This document shows, one piece after another, positions 6,677 through 13,839 of a stretch of 19,213 nt of DNA (within the stretch, counting starts at the first letter, position 1; the number at the start of each line of letters is the position of its first letter). The stretch spans positions 1-19,213 of the forward strand of contig JAKEHX010000520.1 of assembly GCA_022614795.1 (NCBI GenBank). The letters are read 5' to 3'. Source of the stretch: Planctomycetaceae bacterium. Lineage in GTDB: Bacteria > Planctomycetota > Planctomycetia > Pirellulales > Pirellulaceae. The translations under genes and the position numbers were made by a program. The notes beneath the pieces are model-generated. The model saw only the letters and a list, made by a program, of their open reading frames with translations, was not told the origin of the DNA and did not search any database.

Positions 6677-7140
6677 TCGACCCGCCCCCCTGGAAGCTTA
6701 CTTAGCCCCGGCGTCCACGCCGGAAATTCTGCTTAGCCCCGGCGTCCCCGCCGGGAAATGTGCTTAGCCCGGACGAAAATCGCTCTGCCCAAATCGCGTA
6801 GTCGCAAGCAAACCCTGTATCGTATCCGCCCCCCAACCGCCCACAAGGCATCAACCCGCGTGATGATTCCCTCACGCCCATCGCTCATGCCGAGGCTGCA
6901 ATTGCCTTCCTTAAACTCCGCGCACTTTTCGGTTCCAAGACCACGATTTAAACTCCACAAACCCCCATCCGACAATGACTTGCACCTTTAGCGATCTGCC
7001 GGGCGAGTTTAGCTCTGGACAGTTTGAAAGAAGCCAACTGATGGCACGTTTTTCCGGCCCCAATTACAATCCCCTTGGTCGAATTTCTACTTCCACGCCA
7101 CAGACTCGCTGACGGCAATGGCCGGTTCCCGGAGAGCCCC
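6677..7140. other. Intergenic region between divergent btaA and protease genes
   Basis: A 464-base stretch with stop codons in all frames every few dozen codons; the ORFs of 64-85 codons here have no ribosome-binding site or protein-like composition. It contains the three 31-base repeat units at 6701-6775 next to btaA, then AT-richer sequence (about 6900-7080) that must carry the divergent promoters, though no convincing -35/-10 pair stands out. Confidence 0.6.
6701..6775. repeat. 31-bp tandem repeat, two and a half units
   Basis: Units start at 6701, 6732 and 6763 with an exact period of 31 bases, each beginning CTTAGCCC. Units 1 and 2 contain a short palindrome (CCGGCGT CC ACGCCGG at 6708-6723; the equivalent at 6739-6754), and the third is broken off after CTTAGCCCGGACG. 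They sit 25 bases upstream of the btaA start. Confidence 0.85.
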
Positions 7141-9684
7141 ATGAAGCTCCTCCCGCTGAGGCGTCGCCCTTCGCCAGCTCGCGTCCGCCGGCGGCAGCCC
7201 CGTTTGCACGTCGAGCAACTCGAAGCCCGCTTGCTCCTCTATGCGGCTGACCTGCTCGCGGCCAACCCGTTCGATCCAGGGCACATTCTCGTGGGTGATG
7301 CGGCCGGCCAGGTGCAGAAGGTCGAGCTGCCCGCGGGCACTACCGTGGCGGAGGCGCTCGAAACGTACGCCGCGGGCACGGGGGTCGCCTTCGCCGAGCC
7401 GGACTATATCGTCCAAGCGGCCGTGCTGCCCAGCGACAGCTCCTTCGGCAGCCTGTACGGCCTCAACAACACCGGTCAAGTGATTGGCGGCGTGGCGGGC
7501 GTCGTCGATGCCGACATCGACGCCCCCGAAGCATGGGACCTCAGCCAAGGGAGCAGCGAAGTCGTCGTAGGCGTCATCGACACGGGCGTCGATTACAACC
7601 ACCCCGACCTGTATCTCAACATTTGGATCAACCAGGAGGAGATTCCAGCGGCGATCCGCGGCAGTTTGCTGGACACCGACGGCGACGGCCTGATTACCTT
7701 CTACGACCTCAACCACTCGGACAACCAGGGACCTGGCAAGATCGCCGACCTCAACGCCAACGGCCGAATCGACGGCAGCGACCTCTTGAACAACGCCAGC
7801 GGCTGGGAAGACGGCATCGACCAGGATCCCTATCTCGTCGGCGTCAGCACCGTAAGCCGCGTGGACGACCTGATCGGGTGGAACTTCGTCAGCAACAACA
7901 ATAACCCGCTGGACGACAACAACCACGGCACGCACGTGGCCGGCACGATTGGGGCCATCGGCAATAACGGCGTGGGCGTGAGCGGCGTCAACTGGCAGGT
8001 ACTGATCGCGGGGCTGAAGTTCCTCAACTCCTCGGGTTCGGGCGCCATCAGTGCCGCTCAGGCAGCGCTCGACTACGCGACGAGCAACGGCATCAAGATC
8101 ACGAACAACAGCTGGGGAGGCGGCGGCTTCTCGTCGAGCTTCTCGGCGGCCCTCAATCGGGCCAATGCCGCGGGAGCAGTTTTCGTCGCCGCGGCAGGCA
8201 ACTCCGGCATCAATATCGACGCCACGCCCAGCTATCCGGCGTCCTACACGCAGAGCAACGTCATCGCCGTGGCCGCATCGGACAATCGCGACCGCCTGGC
8301 GAGCTTCTCGAACTACGGCGCGACGAGCGTCGATCTGGCCGCGCCCGGCGTTTCGGTCCGCAGCACGGTCCCCGGCGGCGGCTACGCCTCGTTCAGCGGC
8401 ACGTCGATGGCCACGCCGCACGTGGCCGGCGCTGCGGCCCTCGTCTGGGCAGCACATCCCGAGTGGACCTCGTCGCAAGTCATCACTTCAATTCTTTCCA
8501 CGGCGGACGTCGTCAGCGGCCTCGTCGGGCGGGTGGCCACCGGGCGGCTCAACGTCAACGACGCCGTTCGTACCGAGTTTGGTCCGCCCCCTCCCGACAC
8601 GACCGGCCCGCGCGTGACCGCCGCCGCCGCGAACAGCTCCACATCCGCCAGCAGTGTGCGGCTGACATTCAGCGAGGCCATCGACCCCCAGACCTTCGAT
8701 CTGGCCGACGTGACGAGCTTTCTCGGCCCGGCCGGCAACATTGAAGCGCTCGCCATCGCGCCCGTCGCGGGCTCAGCCGGCACGCAGTTCGACCTCACGT
8801 TTGCGACCCAGTCGGCTGCGGGGACGTACTCGTTTGTGGTCGGTCCCGACATCAGCGACGCCGCCGGCAACGCCATGGATCAAAGCGGAGACGGCGCGAG
8901 CGGCGGCGCGGACGACGCCTATCAGGGTTCGTTCACGCTGACCAGCGCGCTCACCTTCACCAACAGCACGCGCGCCGCTATACGCGATCGGGTCAACACC
9001 TATTCGTACCTGGCGATCAACCAGAATGTCTCGATCGCCGACCTCAACGTCCGCCTCAACATCACGCACACCTACGACTCCGACCTGTTCATCGAGTTGC
9101 GGCATCCCAGCGGATTGACGGTGCTGCTCGTCAATCGCCGCGGCGGCTCGGGCAACAACTTTTTGGACACGATCCTGGACGACGAAGCAGCCACTGCAAT
9201 CGCGGCTGGCACGGCCCCGTTCGCCGGTTCTTTCCGGCCCGAGTCCGCATTGTCCGCCTTTGACGGCCGCAGCGCGCTTGGCACCTGGCGGCTGCGGGTG
9301 TACGACGCCGCCTATCAAGACATCGGCACGCTCAACTCCTGGTCGCTCATCGTGACCCCCGCGGCGAGCGGCGCAGCGGCCAAGGACTTCCGCGTCTGGG
9401 CACTCGCGCCACAGACGCGTTCTGTCAGCGACTTCGTGTTCGCGGTCAGCCGTCCAGTGACGAGGTCACTGAGTTTCGCCAACGCCGAAAACAACGACGC
9501 GGCCGATCACTTTGGGTTGCGAGCGCCAGAGCGATTACTTCCGTCGGCCACCAGCGCGGGACCGATGCGACTCGCTGCCGTCTCGCTGCACCAGCCCAGT
9601 TCCACTACGGCGGCCAGCGATGCGCTGTTTGCCGAGATCGGCGCGGGCCGGTTGCTGGACGACCTTGTCGGGCGGAGAGAGTGA
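7141..9684 (+). CDS. Secreted subtilisin-like (S8) serine protease with EF-hand insert, Ig-like domain and P-domain
   Basis: An 847-residue peptidase S8 protein. Residues 1-33 hold a basic, Arg-rich leader ending VEQLEARLLL, a planctomycete N-terminal export-type signature. Residues 40-95 look like a fervidolysin-type propeptide ending AFAEPDYIVQA. The catalytic domain shows Asp147 in VIDTGVDYNHPDL, His262 in NNHGTHVAGT, oxyanion Asn354 in AAAGNSG and Ser422 in FSGTSMATPHVAG. Between Asp and His is an insert with two calcium-type loops, DTDGDGLITFYDL (178-190) and DLNANGRIDGSDLL (203-216). A bacterial Ig-like segment follows (about 485-590), then a proprotein-convertase P-domain (about 605-740) ending GTWRLRVYDAAYQDIGTL-NSWSL. 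ATG 7141 is chosen over an upstream GTG because GGAGAG precedes it and the leader begins there. It likely acts outside the cytoplasm on unknown protein substrates. Confidence 0.93.
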   Translation: MKLLPLRRRPSPARVRRRQPRLHVEQLEARLLLYAADLLAANPFDPGHILVGDAAGQVQKVELPAGTTVAEALETYAAGTGVAFAEPDYIVQAAVLPSDSSFGSLYGLNNTGQVIGGVAGVVDADIDAPEAWDLSQGSSEVVVGVIDTGVDYNHPDLYLNIWINQEEIPAAIRGSLLDTDGDGLITFYDLNHSDNQGPGKIADLNANGRIDGSDLLNNASGWEDGIDQDPYLVGVSTVSRVDDLIGWNFVSNNNNPLDDNNHGTHVAGTIGAIGNNGVGVSGVNWQVLIAGLKFLNSSGSGAISAAQAALDYATSNGIKITNNSWGGGGFSSSFSAALNRANAAGAVFVAAAGNSGINIDATPSYPASYTQSNVIAVAASDNRDRLASFSNYGATSVDLAAPGVSVRSTVPGGGYASFSGTSMATPHVAGAAALVWAAHPEWTSSQVITSILSTADVVSGLVGRVATGRLNVNDAVRTEFGPPPPDTTGPRVTAAAANSSTSASSVRLTFSEAIDPQTFDLADVTSFLGPAGNIEALAIAPVAGSAGTQFDLTFATQSAAGTYSFVVGPDISDAAGNAMDQSGDGASGGADDAYQGSFTLTSALTFTNSTRAAIRDRVNTYSYLAINQNVSIADLNVRLNITHTYDSDLFIELRHPSGLTVLLVNRRGGSGNNFLDTILDDEAATAIAAGTAPFAGSFRPESALSAFDGRSALGTWRLRVYDAAYQDIGTLNSWSLIVTPAASGAAAKDFRVWALAPQTRSVSDFVFAVSRPVTRSLSFANAENNDAADHFGLRAPERLLPSATSAGPMRLAAVSLHQPSSTTAASDALFAEIGAGRLLDDLVGRRE

Positions 9685-9738
9685 AACGCACCGACTCCCC
9701 AGGCGTATCCACCCCGCGCTTATGGACTTCCAAAGCCC

Positions 9739-9767
9739 TTGACAACATTCGAAGCAGCAACCAATAT
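9739..9767 (+). promoter_or_regulatory. Possible promoter before the small exported protein
   Basis: TTGACA (9739-9744) matches the -35 consensus fully and is followed after 17 bases by CAATAT (9762-9767), a poor -10 match. It lies 61 bases before the proposed ATG at 9828. The -35 alone is good; the pair is only a candidate. Confidence 0.3.
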
Positions 9768-9827
9768 TCGACCATGCGAATATGCCGATATGCTGGGCAT
9801 CCTTCAAACCCTCGCCCACGTGCGACG

Positions 9828-10211
9828 ATGAAACGAGGCAAGCTGGATCCAATGTGCTGCAAGCGGCTCCTTATTCTGGCGCTGATGGGTGTTCTCGTGC
9901 TGCGCGCTGATGTGGCAACCGCCGTCGCCATTGCCAGCGACCAGGCGGCCGCATCCAGTAAGGATGATGAATCTGCCAAGGATGATGAATCTGACGGGCT
10001 GGACGAGCAGCCTTGCGGCGAGCGGGTTCCCGGCGAAGAGGGCGGATTGCCCGCTACCCCCGTTGGCGAGTTTGACGTCGAGGCCGAGGAAATCTTGTTC
10101 GCCAACCTGCACGTCGATTCAGAATCTTGCGACGGGCGTACGATGGAGACGAGCGGGTGTCTCTCCACCACGCGCACGATTGTTCCTCTCTGGATCCATC
10201 TGCGCAATTGA
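9828..10211 (+). CDS. Small exported acidic protein, unknown
   Basis: A 127-residue frame. It starts MKRGKLDPMCCKRLLILALMG and continues VLVLRADVATAVA, which fits a signal peptide with a charged start, a hydrophobic core and an AVA-type cleavage site near residue 34. The mature part is acidic (KDDES repeated, then DEQPCGERVPGEEGG) and contains three cysteines. Bases 9960-9977 and 9978-9995 are an 18-base tandem duplication (17 of 18 identical) encoding KDDESA and KDDESD. No family is recognised. ATG at 9852 is an alternative start, slightly better placed for the signal peptide. No strong ribosome-binding site precedes either. It lies alone between the protease and the transporter genes, so reality is uncertain. 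Confidence 0.45.
   Translation: MKRGKLDPMCCKRLLILALMGVLVLRADVATAVAIASDQAAASSKDDESAKDDESDGLDEQPCGERVPGEEGGLPATPVGEFDVEAEEILFANLHVDSESCDGRTMETSGCLSTTRTIVPLWIHLRN
9960..9995 (+). repeat. 18-bp tandem duplication within the small exported protein
   Basis: AAGGATGATGAATCTGCC is followed directly by AAGGATGATGAATCTGAC, differing at one base. The duplication keeps the frame and doubles a KDDES peptide. Confidence 0.85.
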
Positions 10212-10430
10212 AGTGAATCGTCAGCGCTGGCCGAGTGCCTTCGGCTTGTCCTGACCGCGCCAATTGCGCTTGCGATGGTGTTCGCAAGCCGCCTGCCAGA
10301 CCTGCCAATTAGGCGTGCTACTCTCCGCACGTCGGAGCCAGCGTCGATCGGACGGCGAAATGCGTTGCAGTCCGCGCCTGTTTCGGCGCGGCTCCCGGAA
10401 AAATCGACTCAGTGACAAGCGAGCGTTCTC

Positions 10431-12296
10431 ATGTTGAATGGTCACCATCGTTCCGCAGCGGCCCCAACGGGACTGGCCGAGAAAAGCACCGAGAAATGCA
10501 ATGCCTCCCGGTCGCGCCACACGCAGCTATCCAACATCGAGCCCGCCAGCGTGCCGCTGAATGCCGGTGCCGATGGATTGCCAGCGCTGCCACAGCGCTT
10601 TACGCCCCGCACCCTCAGGCGCGATGCGCTCGCCGGCGTGGTCACCGGGCTGATGGCCATTCCGCTGACGGTGGGCATTTGCCTGATGTCGGAGTACCCC
10701 GTGCAGTTGGGACTGGCGACGGTCATCGTCGCCTGCATCATCAGCTTCATCCTGTACCTGTTCAGGCCGGGCAACCACATCGGCGTGCCGGGGGTCGCAG
10801 CCGGCCTGGCGCCGATCCTCGCGCTGGGCATTCACCAGTTTGGCCGGGAGAACATGCCTTGGCTCATCTTTCTGACCTCCGTTTTCCAGGCCGTCGTATG
10901 GCGCTACGATCTGGCCAAGTACATCCTCAAGGCCGTGCCGCGGTTTCTGATCGAAGGCCTGCTCGCAGGCGTGGGCCTGAAGATCGCGATGAAGTTCTTG
11001 CCCTACACCTACGAGACGATCGGCCACTCCGACGTGTTTTGGACGGGCGAGAGGGCGCTTGTCATCTTGTGCTCCGCGGCCGGATTCATTTTGTTCGTGT
11101 ATCTCTACAAACGGTTCAAGGAGACCAACCCCGGCATCCCCTACATCGCCGTCATCGCCGGCAGCGTCTGGCTCGCTCAGTATGTGAAGTTTCCCATGCT
11201 CCACGTGGAACCGACGAAGTTCGCGCTGGCCTGGCCATTGCCTGACTTTCAGCGCATCACGCCCATGATGCACGTGGAAATGGTGCTGTACGCCGCCATG
11301 CTCATGCTGATCGACGTCATCGAGCAGGTCATGAGCAACGCGGCCATAGAGCAAATTGATCCGCTCGGGAGAAAGTCGGACGCGAACAACAGCCTCCTTG
11401 TCATGTGGGTCGGGAATCTGGCCTCCAGTTTTTTCGGCGGCATGACCAACCTGGATGGTCTGGCGAAAAGTCAGACCAACCGCATGGCGGGCGCGCTCAC
11501 CAAGATGTCGAACTTGTTCGTGGCGGCCGTGGTGGGGGTGGTCTTGATCTTCCCGGTGCTGCTCGCCTGGCTGCCCGAATTCTCGCTCGCCGTGCTGATG
11601 GTGTTTACCGGTTGGAAGATGATCGCGGGCCTCTACCACGTCGCTCAGGAGGGACCGTACGCATTCGGCGTCGCGATGTTTTGCGGCTTTCTGGTCTTCC
11701 AGCACGGGCTGTTCGAGGGTCTGCTGGCCACCCTGATCTTGCACAGCTTCATCACCTGCGTGATCTACAAGCATGACCAGGTTCCGACGCTGGAGATTTT
11801 CAAGAGATTCATCAAGCTCTTCAGCGAGCGAATCCATCCTTACACGACCAGCACCATGGAGGTGAACGAGGACCAGCATTCCGGCGGCCTCGTATTCAGC
11901 AGCGTGATTCGCCCGAGCACCGACAAGAAAAACCTCGACGACTTCATCGCAGACTGGGCGTTTGGCGTCAATCATCACAACTTGCTGAGCGTCGTCAGCA
12001 CCTACGACGCCGAAGGCCTGCTGTGGGGGACGTTCGCCAAGGACTTACGCACGGGCCACTTTCATATTCGCCGCTACTTTGAACACCTATTCGAACTCGA
12101 CGACGTGAAAGTGCATTTTGAATCCGGCGAAACACGCCAGTACCGCGACATCTTCATCCGATCCGGCTCGTACGAGTTTTCGTTCCGCAAGAAAGGACAG
12201 ACGGTGCGCATCCCAGCTCGCTACTCCTTCGTCTGCAAGAAGGAAAGGACCGGCTGGTACATCCTCGAGCACCACTCTTCCGAGTTCCCATCCTGA
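10431..12296 (+). CDS. SulP-family anion transporter with C-terminal NTF2/CaMKII-association-like domain
   Basis: A 621-residue protein. Residues 1-60 are a polar N-terminus; 61-450 form a multi-pass SulP (SLC26-like) transporter: LRRDALAGVVTGLMAIPLTVGI, then NHIGVPGVAAGLAPILALGI, and later SLLVMWVGNLASSFFGGM with the GAL-TKMSNLFVAAVVGVV block. SulP proteins move sulfate, bicarbonate or other anions and normally end in a STAS domain. Here, after FKRFIKLFSERIHPYTTS, no STAS is seen. Instead residues about 500-618 (from NLDDFIADWAFGVNHHN to GWYILEHHSSEFPS) read like the SnoaL/NTF2 superfamily and specifically the CaMKII-association/DUF4440 group, with LLWGTF, IRRYFEHLF, IRSGSYEFSF, PARYSFVCKKE and LEHHSS at the expected places. 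The transport substrate is not evident. ATG at 10431 has no strong ribosome-binding site. An SPFH gene follows after 97 bases. Confidence 0.85.
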   Translation: MLNGHHRSAAAPTGLAEKSTEKCNASRSRHTQLSNIEPASVPLNAGADGLPALPQRFTPRTLRRDALAGVVTGLMAIPLTVGICLMSEYPVQLGLATVIVACIISFILYLFRPGNHIGVPGVAAGLAPILALGIHQFGRENMPWLIFLTSVFQAVVWRYDLAKYILKAVPRFLIEGLLAGVGLKIAMKFLPYTYETIGHSDVFWTGERALVILCSAAGFILFVYLYKRFKETNPGIPYIAVIAGSVWLAQYVKFPMLHVEPTKFALAWPLPDFQRITPMMHVEMVLYAAMLMLIDVIEQVMSNAAIEQIDPLGRKSDANNSLLVMWVGNLASSFFGGMTNLDGLAKSQTNRMAGALTKMSNLFVAAVVGVVLIFPVLLAWLPEFSLAVLMVFTGWKMIAGLYHVAQEGPYAFGVAMFCGFLVFQHGLFEGLLATLILHSFITCVIYKHDQVPTLEIFKRFIKLFSERIHPYTTSTMEVNEDQHSGGLVFSSVIRPSTDKKNLDDFIADWAFGVNHHNLLSVVSTYDAEGLLWGTFAKDLRTGHFHIRRYFEHLFELDDVKVHFESGETRQYRDIFIRSGSYEFSFRKKGQTVRIPARYSFVCKKERTGWYILEHHSSEFPS

Positions 12297-12301
12297 TCAA
12301 T

Positions 12302-12346
12302 GCTGAAAGATGGAAGCCCAGCGATGAATACGCTTCATCCTTCAGC
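12302..12346 (+). repeat. Imperfect hairpin between the SulP and SPFH genes
   Basis: GCTGAA at 12302-12307 pairs with TTCAGC at 12341-12346, and the stem continues with GATG against CATC after one mismatch; the loop is about 16 bases. TTTCATCCTTCC repeats part of the right arm just after. No T-run follows, so it is more likely an intergenic repeat or RNA stability element than a terminator. Confidence 0.5.
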
Positions 12347-12393
12347 TTTCATCCTTCCAGTCCTATCCGTACTTACGAAGAAAGGACCATCCC

Positions 12394-13329
12394 GTGACCA
12401 TTGAGCGCATCCAAATCATCGCCGGTATTGCAATCCCGCTGCTGGTGCTCCTGGCCGGCAGCGTCTCCATCATCAAACAAGGACACATCGGGGTTGCGGT
12501 ACTGTTTGGGAAGTACAGCCGGCTCCTCAAGCCGGGCCTGAATTTCCGCATCCCGTTCCTCGAGCGGGTTTTCCGGACCATTTCCCTGCAGCTCCGCTCC
12601 GCCGAACTGGAGTTCCAGGCGATTACCGGCGACCAGGCGAACGTCAACTTCAAGGCGCTGATCATTTACACCGTCGCGGACGGAAGCGAAGCGACGATCA
12701 TGAAGGCCGCCTTCAAGTTCATCGACGAACGCAGCTTCATGCAGTCGCTGATTCGCAGCATTGAAGGCTCGATCCGATCGTATGTGGCCCTCAAGAAGCA
12801 ATGCGAAATCCTCTCGCTGCGGCGCGAGATCGTCGACGAGGTCAACTCGTACATCGAACACGAGCTCCAGGACTGGGGCTTTCACCTCGTCGCCCTGCAA
12901 ATCAACGATATCTCCTTCGACGAAGCAATCATGCGCTCGATGGCGCAGGTGGTGGCTTCGAACAACATGATGCTCGCCGCACAGAACGAGGCTCAGGCCC
13001 AGTTCATCACGAAGACCCGCGTTGCCGAAGCGGAAGCCCAGGCGAAGCGGTTGGTCGCCGAGGCGGAGAAAGACGTGGACCGGCTTCGAGGGGAAGGCAA
13101 TGCCCTGTTGCGCAAACAGATTGCCATTGGGCTCGCCGACGCCGGCAAGACCATGGAGTCCCATGGCGTCGACCCAGCCTTCATGCTGTACACCATGTGG
13201 CTGGACGCTATGAAGGCTGTAGCGTCGCAAAGCCATGGTAACATACTTTCATTCGACGGCTCCATGGAGGGATTCGACAAGACGATGAGGCAAATGAACC
13301 AGCTGCGCAATGGAGCACTCGTTGAGTAG
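12394..13329 (+). CDS. SPFH/band-7 (prohibitin/stomatin-like) membrane-anchored protein
   Basis: A 311-residue SPFH-domain protein. An N-terminal membrane anchor (about 6-27, IQIIAGIAIPLLVLLAG) leads into an SPFH domain: SIIKQGHIGVAVLFGKYSRL, LKPGLNFRIPFLERVFRTISLQ, and DQANVNFKALIIYTV. A charged coiled coil follows at about 205-245 (AEAEAQAKRLVAEAEKDVDRL), the usual oligomerisation segment. Such proteins form large rings that organise membrane microdomains and modulate membrane proteins or proteases. The start is GTG at 12394 with AAGGA about nine bases upstream. The SulP transporter gene is just upstream and a small membrane protein gene starts 12 bases downstream, so the three may form an operon and the SPFH ring may scaffold the transporter; that link is inference. 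No NfeD partner is present. Confidence 0.88.
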   Translation: MTIERIQIIAGIAIPLLVLLAGSVSIIKQGHIGVAVLFGKYSRLLKPGLNFRIPFLERVFRTISLQLRSAELEFQAITGDQANVNFKALIIYTVADGSEATIMKAAFKFIDERSFMQSLIRSIEGSIRSYVALKKQCEILSLRREIVDEVNSYIEHELQDWGFHLVALQINDISFDEAIMRSMAQVVASNNMMLAAQNEAQAQFITKTRVAEAEAQAKRLVAEAEKDVDRLRGEGNALLRKQIAIGLADAGKTMESHGVDPAFMLYTMWLDAMKAVASQSHGNILSFDGSMEGFDKTMRQMNQLRNGALVE

Positions 13330-13341
13330 CTGACTTTCCCT

Positions 13342-13689
13342 GTGATTGACCCTGCTGCCGCTGCCGACTTCCCCACCGCCGCCCGCCGTGCTGCCCGGCT
13401 CTCGATTGCGGCGGCCTTTGTCTCCTGCACGCTCACCTGCGTCTTCAGTCAACTGGCCTCGCGGTGGAGGGACGCGCTGGCAAACTACGGCTGGCTGGTC
13501 GATTGGTCGAGCCTCGCAATCGTTTTGGCGGGCGTTGTGCTGGGAGCGATTGGACTCGCAGCCGGGTTTTTTAAGCGATCGTTCGATACCGCGGCGATCG
13601 CGGCGATTGGCCTGGTGCTCAACTTGGGGATCATTTTCGTGATCGTGTGGTACTTCGCCTTCATCCGCCCGGCCGCGGCGGGTCCTTAG
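13342..13689 (+). CDS. Small three-helix membrane protein, unknown
   Basis: A 115-residue protein with three probable transmembrane segments, near residues 18-40, 56-79 and 83-108 (last one ending IIFVIVWYFAFIRPA). No family is recognised. The start is GTG at 13342, 12 bases after the SPFH stop, which suggests shared transcription; no strong ribosome-binding site is seen. The composition (Ala, Leu, Ile, Val rich, charged residues at helix ends) is typical of a real membrane protein rather than a shadow frame. A role together with the SPFH protein is possible but unsupported by motif. Confidence 0.7.
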   Translation: MIDPAAAADFPTAARRAARLSIAAAFVSCTLTCVFSQLASRWRDALANYGWLVDWSSLAIVLAGVVLGAIGLAAGFFKRSFDTAAIAAIGLVLNLGIIFVIVWYFAFIRPAAAGP

Positions 13690-13694
13690 GATCA

Positions 13695-13724
13695 ACAGGA
13701 AAATGCGGGACAGGAAAATGGATG
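13695..13724 (-). repeat. Repeat B, inverted copy upstream of the PQQ-propeller gene
   Basis: The plus strand reads ACAGGAAAATG, CGGG, ACAGGAAAATG: two direct copies of an 11-base unit. Its reverse complement matches 13868-13894 inside the downstream gene at 24 of 27 bases. The two sites form an inverted repeat pair about 145 bases apart. Confidence 0.8.
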
Positions 13725-13839
13725 CGGATAAATTGGGGCATTTGAGTGGGAGCAGTGCCGACGACACGATATCATGTCCGACTGACTGCCCTGCCCGATT
13801 CTTCTCACCGTGCGTGCCCACCGTCTCTGGAACGACCTC

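Noticed and set aside
6733..6991. Short frames on both strands in the btaA-protease gap
   Set aside because: They run through the 31-base repeats, lack ribosome-binding sites and have no recognisable pattern.
7087..8478. A 463-codon minus-strand frame opposite the protease
   Set aside because: The protease on the plus strand has a full catalytic triad in order; the minus frame is Val/Ala/Arg rich without motif.
10221..10520. A 99-codon minus frame before the SulP gene, ending NWQVWQAACEHHRKRNW-like
   Set aside because: It has a slightly protein-like C-terminal part but no ribosome-binding site, overlaps the transporter start and shows no family; I treat the 10212-10430 gap as non-coding.
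10527..11978. A 483-codon minus-strand frame
   Set aside because: It is antisense to the SulP transporter; its composition (His, Gln, Arg, Asp rich) mirrors the complement of membrane codons.
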